Positions 47,501 to 55,330 of a stretch of 64,000 nt of DNA are shown here, piece after piece. Location: NCBI RefSeq assembly GCF_900142755.1, contig NZ_FRCA01000003.1:310001-374000 (forward strand), written 5' to 3'. The stretch is from Halomonas cupida (GTDB lineage: Bacteria > Pseudomonadota > Gammaproteobacteria > Pseudomonadales > Halomonadaceae). The notes beneath the pieces are model-generated. The model was not told where the DNA came from. It worked only from the letters and a program-made list of their open reading frames with translations, and did no database searches. The position numbers were made by a program, and so were the translations under genes. Positions within the stretch are counted from its first letter, which is position 1. Each line of letters opens with the position of its first letter.

Positions 47501-48162
47501 CCAGTGGTGCCGAGGCGCTGAGGCTCTGGGAAGCTGACTGCTTTGAACTGGTGATAACGGATTGCAATATGCCGGAAATGACGGGCTATGAACTGGCAGA
47601 GACGATTCGTCAGCGAGAGTTACTCAAGGGTGGTCCCAGGTCCAGGATATATGCCTTGACTGCCAATGCCATGGTGGATGAAAGGGATCGCTGCTTGACC
47701 AGCGGTATGGACGGTTGTCTGTACAAGCCCGTCAGCATGCAGGAGTTGCGTGATCTGATCGAGAGCGTACAGTCCATGCAGCAAGTCGTCTGTCGTGTCA
47801 GCCAGATCAGAAATGTCGATATCTGTTCGGTATGCAAGAGCCTGGGCGTCAATCCCAAAACCGTGATGCAGTTGCTGGAGAAGTTGTACTTCACCAATGC
47901 CGAAGATATCGAGGTGTTGCAGGACGCCATCGCCCAGGGAGATCGCTCCCGACAGGCTGAGCTGGTGCACAAGCTCAAGGGGGGGGCCAGAATCATTCGT
48001 GCCGATCCAGTGGTAGTGGCCTGTGAGACGGTTGAGCACTGCCTCCAGGAGCAGCAGGATGATGATCAGGTAGGACAACAGATGGCTGTACTGTTGCTGG
48101 AGTTGTCGGATCTTCAGGAACATCTCCGAGAACATGCCCTGCCGAATTCCGAGACACTGTAG
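44521..48162 (+). CDS. BvgS/EvgS-like hybrid sensor kinase
   Basis: A 1213-residue unorthodox sensor. In order: signal sequence or first TM (residues 1-30), two tandem SBP_bac_3 Venus-flytrap domains (about 55-290 and 300-530), a transmembrane helix (541-563), a PAS domain (about 580-695), HisKA with His727, HATPase (NLVSNAIKFT, VEDSGCGIP, GTGLGLVICKGL), a receiver with Asp1014 and an HPt domain with His1150. Phosphate should pass His727-Asp1014-His1150 to Asp58 of the response regulator. The H-box reads HEIRTLLNAIIG: the usual proline after threonine is leucine at 732. The start overlaps the regulator stop by four bases. Such sensors detect amino acids, nicotinate or other small periplasmic ligands; the signal here is unknown. 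Confidence 0.93.
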   Translation: MTLLLLARRALLVGLALILLVGSAGQTLADEPPVTRLDLLARTHQSQRLDLYTEQEQMRIRQLGTLHVGVFLSSYTPFEVVSDRTVLEGISADVLGIIAGFSGLEVHVSQYADRGQAFAALRQGKIDVVATVPVNTGSTEGVDYTHPYLSSGLALVKSISSVEEEQTPARVTGYDELNAPWLDSENVQAVVSNTELRRFGSTLDAISSLIFGDVDSVVTDSVSAQYVLNQYFPNDARIVDLIDESVDVGFAVSASNPVLLSILNKSIDSIAPEVLNAIVDRWGGGGVVSRGRLELPREWRRWVEDNPVVRVGVNDELAPYSYYDADNRYVGITSDVLSRLSALIGIEFEVVPFSEIRAAVGALQSGDVDMLADFAATPSRREQYLFSRPYLISPYAVVSRDDEIQHYRDNLGDLVVALPRGHSLIPSLTLEYPEVTFTEQDDIWSTYQEVNDGDADLSIQPYRSAHYFLLRQQDSNLHIDGILPGKFAKLSFATMHGDTTLVDVLNFALTSIRPDELSSMENRWRTNPVIRVPGWQAYRSIIVSVALVSLLVMALFFAWNFFLRKEISKRKRVEEALSDQIEFMTAQIEGTPHPIYVRDLHGGLLRCNTSYLEALGQVESKVMHRQLDDVEGLDTAVKESLLRDYDTVIETRQPMIGDRVLSLEGKTITVYHWIIPLCGHTGDVRGVIGGWIDVSERYRLMDDLKEATRVAESASQYKSRFLATMSHEIRTLLNAIIGMLELARERGQKGLVDHEALKISHQASRDLLELIGHVLDFSKIEAGGLDLKPARMDPVALCESVVDIFQPLATDKGITLELEVTASKRHDVFVDPNRLKQVISNLVSNAIKFTSSGGVRVGLSMTKVASDMTELSIVVEDSGCGIPERDMGRIFQPYTQLSSGINGTGLGLVICKGLVDRMGGQLTLESEEHVGTRVVVDLTLKAMDWPLQIPAHIDVSEPVPLASLNMLVVDDHAANRMLLEQQLQQLNQRVTVAASGAEALRLWEADCFELVITDCNMPEMTGYELAETIRQRELLKGGPRSRIYALTANAMVDERDRCLTSGMDGCLYKPVSMQELRDLIESVQSMQQVVCRVSQIRNVDICSVCKSLGVNPKTVMQLLEKLYFTNAEDIEVLQDAIAQGDRSRQAELVHKLKGGARIIRADPVVVACETVEHCLQEQQDDDQVGQQMAVLLLELSDLQEHLREHALPNSETL

Positions 48163-48220
48163 AGCGAGGGTTGCAGAGCTCCTGTCTGTGCTCGATGTTT
48201 GACTTGATGACACCTTTCAG

Positions 48221-48248
48221 GAGGCTCCATTCCGGGGCCTCTTTTTTT
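48221..48248 (+). terminator. Rho-independent terminator after the sensor kinase
   Basis: GAGGCTCC-ATTCC-GGGGCCTC is an eight-base stem with one G-U pair, followed by seven T residues. It ends the two-component operon. Confidence 0.92.
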
Positions 48249-48342
48249 ATGCCTTGAAAGTTATTGAGAGTCCATAATCGGTTTTCAGAGATGCATGGGA
48301 AGTAAACAAGCTGTTGCTTGCATCTTTTGTCTTCATTTTCTA

Positions 48343-48400
48343 TCGGAATTTTCCTACATGAGGATGGGAGTGTTCTTTGTTGCCTGTGGGAATCTTCCTG
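48343..48400. promoter_or_regulatory. Two BvgA-like inverted sites before the TolC-like gene
   Basis: TCGGAATTTTCCTACA at 48343-48358 shares GGAA-N2-TTCCTACA with the site at 43577. A second, weaker one, TGGGAATCTTCCTG, follows at 48387-48400, about four helical turns downstream. Both lie in the 340-base gap after the kinase terminator. Confidence 0.5.
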
Positions 48401-48502
48401 GTCGGTGGCTGATTCTGGTGTGAGATGATTTAACCTACGAGGGGTTGTTTTTCTCACACTATCTTGATTGCTGATGATCAGTTTTATTTCTGGTGGTAAA
48501 TA

Positions 48503-49819
48503 ATGAAGCGTTACTTATCCTTTTTTGTGGTGATGGCCTTTTCCCTGTCTGTTGAGGCGGTTGAATATACCGATTCGCCGTTACGGGAAGGTACAAATAG
48601 TGGGCAAGAATTGTCGCTTCAGAATGCCATCATGCTTGCTTTCGAAAATGATCCATCCATTGCCAGAACTGCTGCAGAAATCAGTATCTCTGATGCGCAG
48701 ATCGATGAGGCGAAGAGTGCCTGGCGTCCTCAGGTATCACTTCAGGGGGGGATGGGCGGCAGTGCCAGTGATGGTGATGACTTCGCCCAATCGGATAACT
48801 ACGGTCTGGCGTTACGTCAGCTTCTCTATGATTTCGGACGGACCAGTAATAATGTCGACCAATACACCGCCATGCAGGAAGGAAAACGCTACGAGCTGCA
48901 GAGCGCGCTGAATGATGTTGGTGGGAGAACGGCACGGGTCTATGTCGAGATTAAACGTTTCGAGGCACTCAGGCGTGTGGTGAATGATGGCATTGCCTCA
49001 CTGACAGAAGTGCGCAACATCGCCGCGATGCGTGCAGAGGGAGGACTCGGAACCCACTCGGATCTGCTGCAGACAGAGTCACGTATCGCCGCCTTGCGTT
49101 CCCAGCAGGCACAGTATGACGCTCAACTGGCGTCGGCGCGGGCCGAGTTGGGAGTACTGACGGGCACTCGGATCAATGGAGTCGGTGATGTACCTGCTGT
49201 ACTGACGGAGGTTGAAGCCAACCTCGATGCCATCAACTACGAGCAGATACCCCAGGTGCTGCAGGCCGAGGCATCGGCAGAAGTAGCGCGACTGGCAATC
49301 GAAGGGGAGCGCAAGGGGTACATGCCATCTTTCAGCCTCGAGGGTGGGCGCACCCACTATGACTCGGACGATGACAGCTACTGGGACAACTCGATCCAGG
49401 TCACCGTTGACGCGCCCCTATATCAGGGGGGATCTGTGGGTGCCCGCGTGCGTCAGGCAGAAGGCAATGTGGCCGCATCACAGGCGGATATCAACAAGGT
49501 CAAGCAGGATATCCTGCTCAAGGCCGCTCAGGCCGAGTCGAGTATGAGTGGCGCCTCAGGCCGGCTTGTCGCTGCCGAGCAACAGTTGCAGAGCGCGAGA
49601 CGTTCACGTGAAGTCTATCGCGATGAATACCTGCTCGGACAGCGCAGTGTCAATGACCTACTGAGTAATGAGCAGGAGGTCTATCAGGCACGTGTCGCGC
49701 AGCAGAGCGCACTGTATGACCAATGGCAATCGGCCGTCGTCTACCGTACGTCAGTGCATCAACTATTGCCCACTCTGGGTCTTGATCGCCCGGAGACGAA
49801 ATTGTCTGAAACCTGGTAA
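48503..49819 (+). CDS. TolC-family outer-membrane channel of a type I secretion system
   Basis: A 438-residue protein with a signal peptide (about 1-19, ending SVEA) and two internal TolC repeats, each starting with a helix such as LSLQNAIMLAFENDPSI and containing a beta strand region (RPQVSLQGGMGGSASD; YMPSFSLEGGRTHYDSD). The conserved APLYQGGSVGARVRQA segment is in the second repeat. TolC trimers form the outer-membrane duct. Its partners, the ABC exporter and adaptor, lie 1.1 kb downstream. The stop codon TAA coincides with the first bases of a multi-hairpin repeat, so the repeat lies exactly at the gene end. Confidence 0.9.
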   Translation: MKRYLSFFVVMAFSLSVEAVEYTDSPLREGTNSGQELSLQNAIMLAFENDPSIARTAAEISISDAQIDEAKSAWRPQVSLQGGMGGSASDGDDFAQSDNYGLALRQLLYDFGRTSNNVDQYTAMQEGKRYELQSALNDVGGRTARVYVEIKRFEALRRVVNDGIASLTEVRNIAAMRAEGGLGTHSDLLQTESRIAALRSQQAQYDAQLASARAELGVLTGTRINGVGDVPAVLTEVEANLDAINYEQIPQVLQAEASAEVARLAIEGERKGYMPSFSLEGGRTHYDSDDDSYWDNSIQVTVDAPLYQGGSVGARVRQAEGNVAASQADINKVKQDILLKAAQAESSMSGASGRLVAAEQQLQSARRSREVYRDEYLLGQRSVNDLLSNEQEVYQARVAQQSALYDQWQSAVVYRTSVHQLLPTLGLDRPETKLSETW

Positions 49820-49983
49820 CCCGGCATGCTTTCATGTTGGGTTAATGGCGGCACAGGGACGTGCCGCCGTCGGCCATCACGCCGACGCGAGACCGTACCA
49901 CACCAGTAGATCCACGCATCCGCGCCAGTGTGGTGCTGACGACAATCATATCGATCAGGATGAGCTATTTGATTGCCATGTTA
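49817..49983 (+). repeat. Multi-hairpin repeat, copy 5 (tandem with copy 6)
   Basis: Full-length copy starting at the TolC stop codon. Hairpins A and B are intact; C has one mismatch (GTCGGCCATCACGCCGAC), D is CCGTACCACAC against GTGTGGTGCTG, and E has one mismatch (CAATCATAT). It is joined directly to copy 6, giving a head-to-tail pair with a 165-base period. Confidence 0.93.
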
Positions 49984-50153
49984 TTAACCCGGCATGCTTT
50001 CATGTTGGGTTAATGGCGGCACAGGGACGTGCCGCCGTCGGCCATCAGGCCGACGCGAGACCGCACCACACCAGCAGATCCGCGCATCTGTGCCAGTGTG
50101 GTGCGGACGACAATCAAATTGATCAGGATGAGCTATTTGATTGCCATGTTAAT
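49982..50153 (+). repeat. Multi-hairpin repeat, copy 6
   Basis: The most regular copy: hairpin A AACCCGGCATG / CATGTTGGGTT, B GGCGGCAC-N6-GTGCCGCC, C GTCGGCC-ATCA-GGCCGAC, D CCGCACCACAC / GTGTGGTGCGG with inner GCAGAT / ATCTGT, E CAATCAAAT / ATTTGATTG. The 3' end GTTAATA runs into the terminal repeat of the element at 50153. Confidence 0.95.
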
Positions 50154-50314
50154 AGTGTGGTGTCCCACAAGTTTATCGTGTGTCAGAACCATCAGGTGCC
50201 GTTGGCGGTGTTGCCGCTTTTGGAAAGGGTGTCGGCCATTCCCTGCAAGCGGCATCTGGCCATCAACCCGGTATGGCGTGCTGAAATCATGCCAACTTGT
50301 GGGACGCCACACTA
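50153..50314. mobile_element. 162-bp MITE-like element with 21-bp terminal inverted repeats
   Basis: The left end (50153-50173) and right end (50294-50314) are inverted copies with a single mismatch in 21 bases, beginning TAGTGTGG and including TGTCCCACAAGTT. The outermost TA on each side would fit a TA target duplication of the IS630/Tc1 kind. The 120 bases between have no complete gene. It looks like a non-autonomous miniature transposable element inserted at the end of repeat copy 6. Confidence 0.75.
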
Positions 50315-50595
50315 GAGCCTCTGGTAGGCACACGCCGGAGGTTCAGGTGCTCTCGCTGGTACTGGAGGGCGTCTCTCGTACTTTTCCCTTCGGTCATATC
50401 ATCAGAGAGACCACTTTCACGACGGCTCATTCTGGTGCATGGTGCTGTGCCCCCTTCCGGCAGTCAACTGGCAGATGAATGCTGCTTTTCCGAGTTTTAT
50501 TGGCTGGTTTTATATCGGGCCGTTTTCATGACCATGTTGATTGGTTGTGTATATGGTTTTTGAATGAATTTTTATGAAGGTTTTTCGGAGCCAGG

Positions 50596-50612
50596 CAGGA
50601 AGATTTTCCACA
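50596..50612. promoter_or_regulatory. Possible BvgA-like site before the exporter genes
   Basis: CAGGAAGATTTTCCACA has inverted GGAA/TTCC arms like the sites at 43577 and 48343 but a poorer right half. It lies 330 bases before the ABC exporter gene. The 50315-50941 gap is otherwise AT-rich with no supported gene. Confidence 0.3.
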
Positions 50613-50941
50613 GGTATGCGTGGGTGTTTCTCGGGATTGTGTGTGCTGGTAATGCCTGGCGTGTCACGCAGATATGATGTCAAACATGGCGGTATATCAA
50701 CAATATGATATCTGGAAAGTGTGGTGTAGTGATTGTTTGAATAGGCAAGGATCAGCAAGGTGTATGGCGGTAGAGTGTCATGGATAAATAAGCTCCATCC
50801 AGAGGGACGCATCTATCCACGTCTTGATTCATTGTTCCAGGGTGTCTGGGTGACTCCTTGAATCAGATTGCATGCATGGTGTGCTGGCGAGAAACAATCG
50901 CAGCATGACTCTACAACGACAGACGTCGCAGGTAGGTAACG

Positions 50942-53092
50942 ATGGAAATACCACAACGTGACGATCTATTGTCGGCATTCATGGCCGTTGCTCGACATTA
51001 TCGTCTTGATTTCTCGGAAGAGAGTGTGCGTGTTGCAACCAGCTGGAACAAGGGGGCTACGCTCGATCAGCAGTTGAAGGATATAGCCCGTCACCTGGGA
51101 CTGGATGCGCGTGAGGTCCGCTACTCCTCTCGGCTATTGAAGAGCTGGCAGATGCCATTTGTGGTCCAATTGGATGACGGACAGATTGGCGTGGTTGAAG
51201 GTGAGGACCGGGAAGGGGGGCTGCGGGTCCGCTTCAGCGACAATGGCGGACTGGTGGCCAGTGTTCCGGCCAGGCAACTGAGTGAGAGTGCGGTGCGTGC
51301 CATCCTCATGAAGCCACTGACTTCGGTACCGGACGCACGAGTTGACGAGTACATCAAACCGTGGCGGCAAAACTGGTTGTGGGCGACGGTGTTCCGCGAC
51401 TGGCATCGCTTCGGTGACATCATTGCGGCATCGCTGGTGGCCAATGTGTTGGCACTGGCCGGGATGACGTTCTCGATGCAGGTCTATGATCGTGTGGTGC
51501 CGGCGCAGTCCTACCCTACCCTTTGGGTGTTGTTCGGTGGCGTGCTCATTGCCTTCCTTTTTGAGTTCAGTATGCGCCTGGTACGCACCCATACCTCGGA
51601 TGTCATTGGCAAACGTGCGGATCTGCGCATTTCCGACCGAGTATTCGGTCATGCGCTGCGTATCCGCAATGGTGACCGGTCCCGTTCAACGGCTTCCTTC
51701 ATCTCCCAGATTCGCGAGCTGGAGCAGATTCGAGACCTGGTGACGTCCACCACCATTGGAACCGTGGCTGACCTGCCGTTCTTCTTTCTGTTCGTCACGG
51801 TGGTGTGGCTCATCGGCGGGCCGCTGGTCTACGTGATACTGGCGGCCATTCCGTTGCTGTTGATCCCTGGATTGGTCCTGCAGCGTCCGCTGGCGCGATT
51901 GGCCAACGAGGGACTGCGTGAATCCGCCGTACGCAACGCGACATTGATTGAGTCGGTGGAGAACATCGAAGACATCAAGCTTCTGCGTGCAGAGCAGCGC
52001 TTCCAGAACCAATGGAATCATGCCAACCAGGTGTCCGCTGATATCAGCAAACGTCAGCGCTTCTATGTGGGCCTGCTGATGACATGGACTCAGCAGGTAC
52101 AGTCGATTGTCTATGCCTGTGTGCTGCTGATCGGGGCCTACCTGGTGATCCAGGGTGACCTGACTACCGGAGCTCTGGTCGGGACCAGTATTCTGGCCTC
52201 GCGGACCATCTCACCGCTGGCTCAGGTTTCCGGCGTTCTGTCACGCTGGCAGCAGGCGAGGGCCGCACGACGCGGCCTGGATGACCTGATGCAGAAGCCG
52301 GTCGACCAGCCGGAGCATGGACGAGCGGTACACAAGGCGATGATCCGTGGTACCTACCAGCTCAACAACGTGCAGTTCTGGTACGACGATGAGCGCAAGG
52401 TGCCGGATATCGAAGTAGGACGTCTGAATATCCAGGCCGGTGAGCGCGTTGCCATCCTGGGTCGCAACGGTGCCGGAAAGTCGACGTTGCTGCAGTTGCT
52501 GGCCGGTATGCAGCTGCCGCGCGTCGGTCAGGTGCTGATTGACGAAGTGAGCATCGATAATCTGGATACTGCTGATCTGCGCCGTGATCTGGGCTTTCTG
52601 CATCAAGGTTCTCGGCTGTTCTTCGGCACCCTGCGCGACAACCTGACGCTTGGCAGGCCGGATGCCAGTGATGAGGAAATCCACCAGGCACTGACGCTCA
52701 GTGGCGCCCTGACTCTGGTACAGCAGCAGCAGGGCGGACTCGAGTACATGATTCTCGAAGGTGGCCGTGGCCTCTCCGGTGGTCAGCGTCAGTCACTGTT
52801 GTTGGCTCGCATGCTGTTGTGCGATCCCAATATCGTGCTGCTCGATGAGCCCACGGCAGCAATGGATGATGTCACCGAACGCCAGGTCGTCAACCAGCTC
52901 AAGAACTGGGTGGGGCAACGCACTCTGGTTGTCGCCACCCACCGCCCGGTGATTCTCGAACTGGTCGATCGGATCATCGTCGTCAACGGCGGGAGGATCA
53001 TCAGCGATGGTCAACGTGACGAGGTGATCAGCAAGTTCTCACGTGGCGATAATACGGCACAGGAGGCCCGCCAATGGACGGTGAATCAGTAA
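50942..53092 (+). CDS. Type I secretion ABC transporter (LapB-like)
   Basis: A 716-residue inner-membrane exporter. Residues about 1-130 form a C39-like domain without the catalytic cysteine motif, as in exporters of RTX adhesins that do not cleave a leader. The transmembrane domain spans about 150-440. The nucleotide-binding domain has Walker A GRNGAGKST, signature GLSGGQRQ and Walker B IVLLDEP. With the HlyD-like adaptor and TolC-like channel it forms a full type I system. The upstream sequence AGGTAGGTAACG gives a weak ribosome-binding site. No large RTX substrate gene is in the window. Confidence 0.93.
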   Translation: MEIPQRDDLLSAFMAVARHYRLDFSEESVRVATSWNKGATLDQQLKDIARHLGLDAREVRYSSRLLKSWQMPFVVQLDDGQIGVVEGEDREGGLRVRFSDNGGLVASVPARQLSESAVRAILMKPLTSVPDARVDEYIKPWRQNWLWATVFRDWHRFGDIIAASLVANVLALAGMTFSMQVYDRVVPAQSYPTLWVLFGGVLIAFLFEFSMRLVRTHTSDVIGKRADLRISDRVFGHALRIRNGDRSRSTASFISQIRELEQIRDLVTSTTIGTVADLPFFFLFVTVVWLIGGPLVYVILAAIPLLLIPGLVLQRPLARLANEGLRESAVRNATLIESVENIEDIKLLRAEQRFQNQWNHANQVSADISKRQRFYVGLLMTWTQQVQSIVYACVLLIGAYLVIQGDLTTGALVGTSILASRTISPLAQVSGVLSRWQQARAARRGLDDLMQKPVDQPEHGRAVHKAMIRGTYQLNNVQFWYDDERKVPDIEVGRLNIQAGERVAILGRNGAGKSTLLQLLAGMQLPRVGQVLIDEVSIDNLDTADLRRDLGFLHQGSRLFFGTLRDNLTLGRPDASDEEIHQALTLSGALTLVQQQQGGLEYMILEGGRGLSGGQRQSLLLARMLLCDPNIVLLDEPTAAMDDVTERQVVNQLKNWVGQRTLVVATHRPVILELVDRIIVVNGGRIISDGQRDEVISKFSRGDNTAQEARQWTVNQ

Positions 53093-54264
53093 TGGCCCGT
53101 GCTCCATCAGACAAGGTGCTGAGCGAACCGCGTTTGCCTCACAGTCGCATTGTGGTGTGGTTAGTGGTAGCGGCTTTGGTAGCCTTTGGTGGCTGGGCCT
53201 GGTATTTCCAGATTGATGAGGTGACCACCGGTAGCGGCAAGATTGTGCCGTCCTCCAATGAGCAGGTGGTGCAGTCTCTGGAAGGCGGTATCCTCAAGGA
53301 ACTGCTGGTTAAACCCGGGGATATTGTCGAGAAGGGCCAGGTACTGGCAAAACTGGATCCTGTTCGTGCCGAGTCGGCTGTGGGCGAAAGCCGTTCGCAT
53401 CTGCTGGCACTGTTGGCCAGCTCCGCGCGACTGACCGCCGAGGTCAGTGATACGGAGCCCCAGTTCCCCGAGGAACTGAATGACCACCCAGGCTTGATCG
53501 AACAGGAGATGAGCCTCTATCGGTCTCGACGCTCCAGTCTGACGGAAACGGTGTCTGGCCTGGAGGAAGAGCGACGCCTGGTGCAACAGGAAATCAACAT
53601 GACCCAGCCCTATGTCGCTCGCGGTGCTGCCACGGAAGTCGAAGTGCTGCGTCTGCGCCGTCAGGCCAGTGAGCTGAGCAATCGCATCGAGGAGGCGCGC
53701 AACCAGTATTACGTCAAGGCACGCGAGGAACTGGCCAAGGTCATGGGGGATATCGAGTCATTGCGCTCGGTGGTAAGGGGCCGCCAGGACTCACTGCAGC
53801 GATTGGAGTTCATCTCGCCGGTACGCGGTATCGTCAAGGATATTGAAGTCACCACTGCAGGAGGAGTGATTCCGCCCAACGGCAAATTGATGAGCATTGT
53901 CCCCCTTGAAGACCAGTTGCTGGTCGAGGCCCGCATCTCGCCCCGTGATGTTGCCTTTATTCATCCCGGGCAGCATGCCGAGGTCAAGATCACCGCATAC
54001 GACTACTCCATCTATGGTGGTCTCGATGGTGAGGTTACGGTGATTTCACCGGACACTACTCAGGATGAAGTGCGTCGGGACACCTGGTATTACAAGGTGT
54101 ATATCCGCACGGATCAGTCGTGGCTGGAAACCGATGATGGTAAACAGCATCCGATATTTCCCGGCATGATCACTACGGTGGACATAGCCACCGGCTCACG
54201 CACGATCCTCGATTATCTGCTCAAGCCATTCAACAAGGCCCGGGAAGCGCTGCGCGAACGGTAG
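53074..54264 (+). CDS. HlyD-family membrane fusion protein of the type I system
   Basis: A 396-residue periplasmic adaptor anchored by one N-terminal helix (IVVWLVVAALVAFGGWAWYF, about 26-45). The lipoyl-type halves are VVQSLEGGILKELLVKPGDIVEKGQVLAKLD (quoted family feature, two parts around residues 66-95) and FISPVRGIVKDIEV; a long coiled coil of about 130 residues lies between, and the C-terminal beta domain contains VPLEDQLLVEARI. The ATG at 53074 has AGGAGG seven bases upstream and overlaps the exporter gene by 19 bases; the ATG at 53092 lacks such a site. Confidence 0.93.
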   Translation: MDGESVMARAPSDKVLSEPRLPHSRIVVWLVVAALVAFGGWAWYFQIDEVTTGSGKIVPSSNEQVVQSLEGGILKELLVKPGDIVEKGQVLAKLDPVRAESAVGESRSHLLALLASSARLTAEVSDTEPQFPEELNDHPGLIEQEMSLYRSRRSSLTETVSGLEEERRLVQQEINMTQPYVARGAATEVEVLRLRRQASELSNRIEEARNQYYVKAREELAKVMGDIESLRSVVRGRQDSLQRLEFISPVRGIVKDIEVTTAGGVIPPNGKLMSIVPLEDQLLVEARISPRDVAFIHPGQHAEVKITAYDYSIYGGLDGEVTVISPDTTQDEVRRDTWYYKVYIRTDQSWLETDDGKQHPIFPGMITTVDIATGSRTILDYLLKPFNKAREALRER

Positions 54265-54291
54265 TGGCGGCAGGCTCGTGAAGAGCGGTGA

Positions 54292-55290
54292 TTACTCATC
54301 CATGCTGGCATCGATCACCACGCGCTGCGGCTCCGCGGTGGGGTTGGCGATACGTGCCAGCAGTAGGTGGATGGCCTGGTGGCCGGCATATGAGGCATCG
54401 AAGCGGGTGGTGGGAATGCGGATATCGAAGATACCGCAATAGGGCAGTTGGTCGACGCCAAGCACCGTGGCGTCGTGGTAGGAAATACCGCCATCGTGTA
54501 GTGCACTCAGCGCCCCTAGAGTCATCAACTGGTTGAGGCCGACAATGGCGCTGGGCTGGCCGGATTCGCTCAGGTAGCGGACTACGGCATCGTAGGCGGG
54601 CTCGAAGTTGTAGAGACCCTCGCGCCGGTCGAGCTTGATGCTGGCATTGGCCTGCCCGTAGGCGTCCTCGATTCCCTTGAGGCGCTGCCGGGTAATGTAC
54701 GAACTGGCTGGCCCGGTGAGCACCAGCGCTTGATCGAGGTTGCGCTTGAGCATGGCGTTGCCGAGTAGCCAGCCAGCCTTGCAGTTGTCGAGCACTACTT
54801 GGGGAAAGTCCTCGACAGGCAGGGTGCGGTCGAGCATCACCAGCGGCAGTTGGGCATCGCGCAGGGTGTCGATATATACCGGCAGGTAGTCCAGCGCATC
54901 GGAGACCGGCGAGAGGATGATACCCGCCACCTGGTAACTGAGCAGCGTCTGGATGGCGGCCGCTTCGACGTTGCTGTCGCCATCGGTATCCATCAGCAGA
55001 ATGTCGTAACCACGGGCCTTGGCATCGCGGGAGATGGCCTTGATCGCTTCGCTGTAGAAGGGGTTGTCGATACTGGCAATGACCACGCCGATCAAACGAC
55101 TCTGACTGCTGCGTAGCTGGCTGGCGAAGGCATTGGGCACATAGCCCAGCTCCCGAGCCGCTGCCAGAATTCGCTCGCGGGTTGCCGACTTGACCTTGTC
55201 CGGATGCTTGAAGGCACGTGACACCGTGATATTGGTCAGCCCGACATGGCGGGCGATATCGTTGATGGTGACCGTGCCTTTGCGTTTCAT
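54292..55290 (-). CDS. LacI-family transcriptional regulator of the polyol operon
   Basis: A 332-residue repressor. The N-terminal HTH VTINDIARHVGLTNITVSRA and hinge (VPNAFASQLRSSQSRLIGVV, residues about 45-64) are followed by a periplasmic-binding-protein-like effector domain. It resembles GntR-type LacI members of gluconate and polyol operons. It is the last gene of the leftward run, and its operators are probably the palindromes before the binding-protein gene at 62660-62694. The ATG at 55290 has AGGA five bases upstream. Confidence 0.9.
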   Translation of the reverse strand: MKRKGTVTINDIARHVGLTNITVSRAFKHPDKVKSATRERILAAARELGYVPNAFASQLRSSQSRLIGVVIASIDNPFYSEAIKAISRDAKARGYDILLMDTDGDSNVEAAAIQTLLSYQVAGIILSPVSDALDYLPVYIDTLRDAQLPLVMLDRTLPVEDFPQVVLDNCKAGWLLGNAMLKRNLDQALVLTGPASSYITRQRLKGIEDAYGQANASIKLDRREGLYNFEPAYDAVVRYLSESGQPSAIVGLNQLMTLGALSALHDGGISYHDATVLGVDQLPYCGIFDIRIPTTRFDASYAGHQAIHLLLARIANPTAEPQRVVIDASMDE

Positions 55291-55330
55291 GGGCATCCTG
55301 AGCTGATGGCGGGTGATTCGGGGCAGACTA

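Noticed and set aside
49817..50153. Tandem repeats considered as a CRISPR array
   Set aside because: Only two units of about 165 bases joined without spacers; not CRISPR-like.
49668..50315. A plus-strand frame reading through both tandem repeats and the MITE-like element
   Set aside because: The peptide duplicates simply because the DNA repeats do; it begins inside the TolC gene out of frame.
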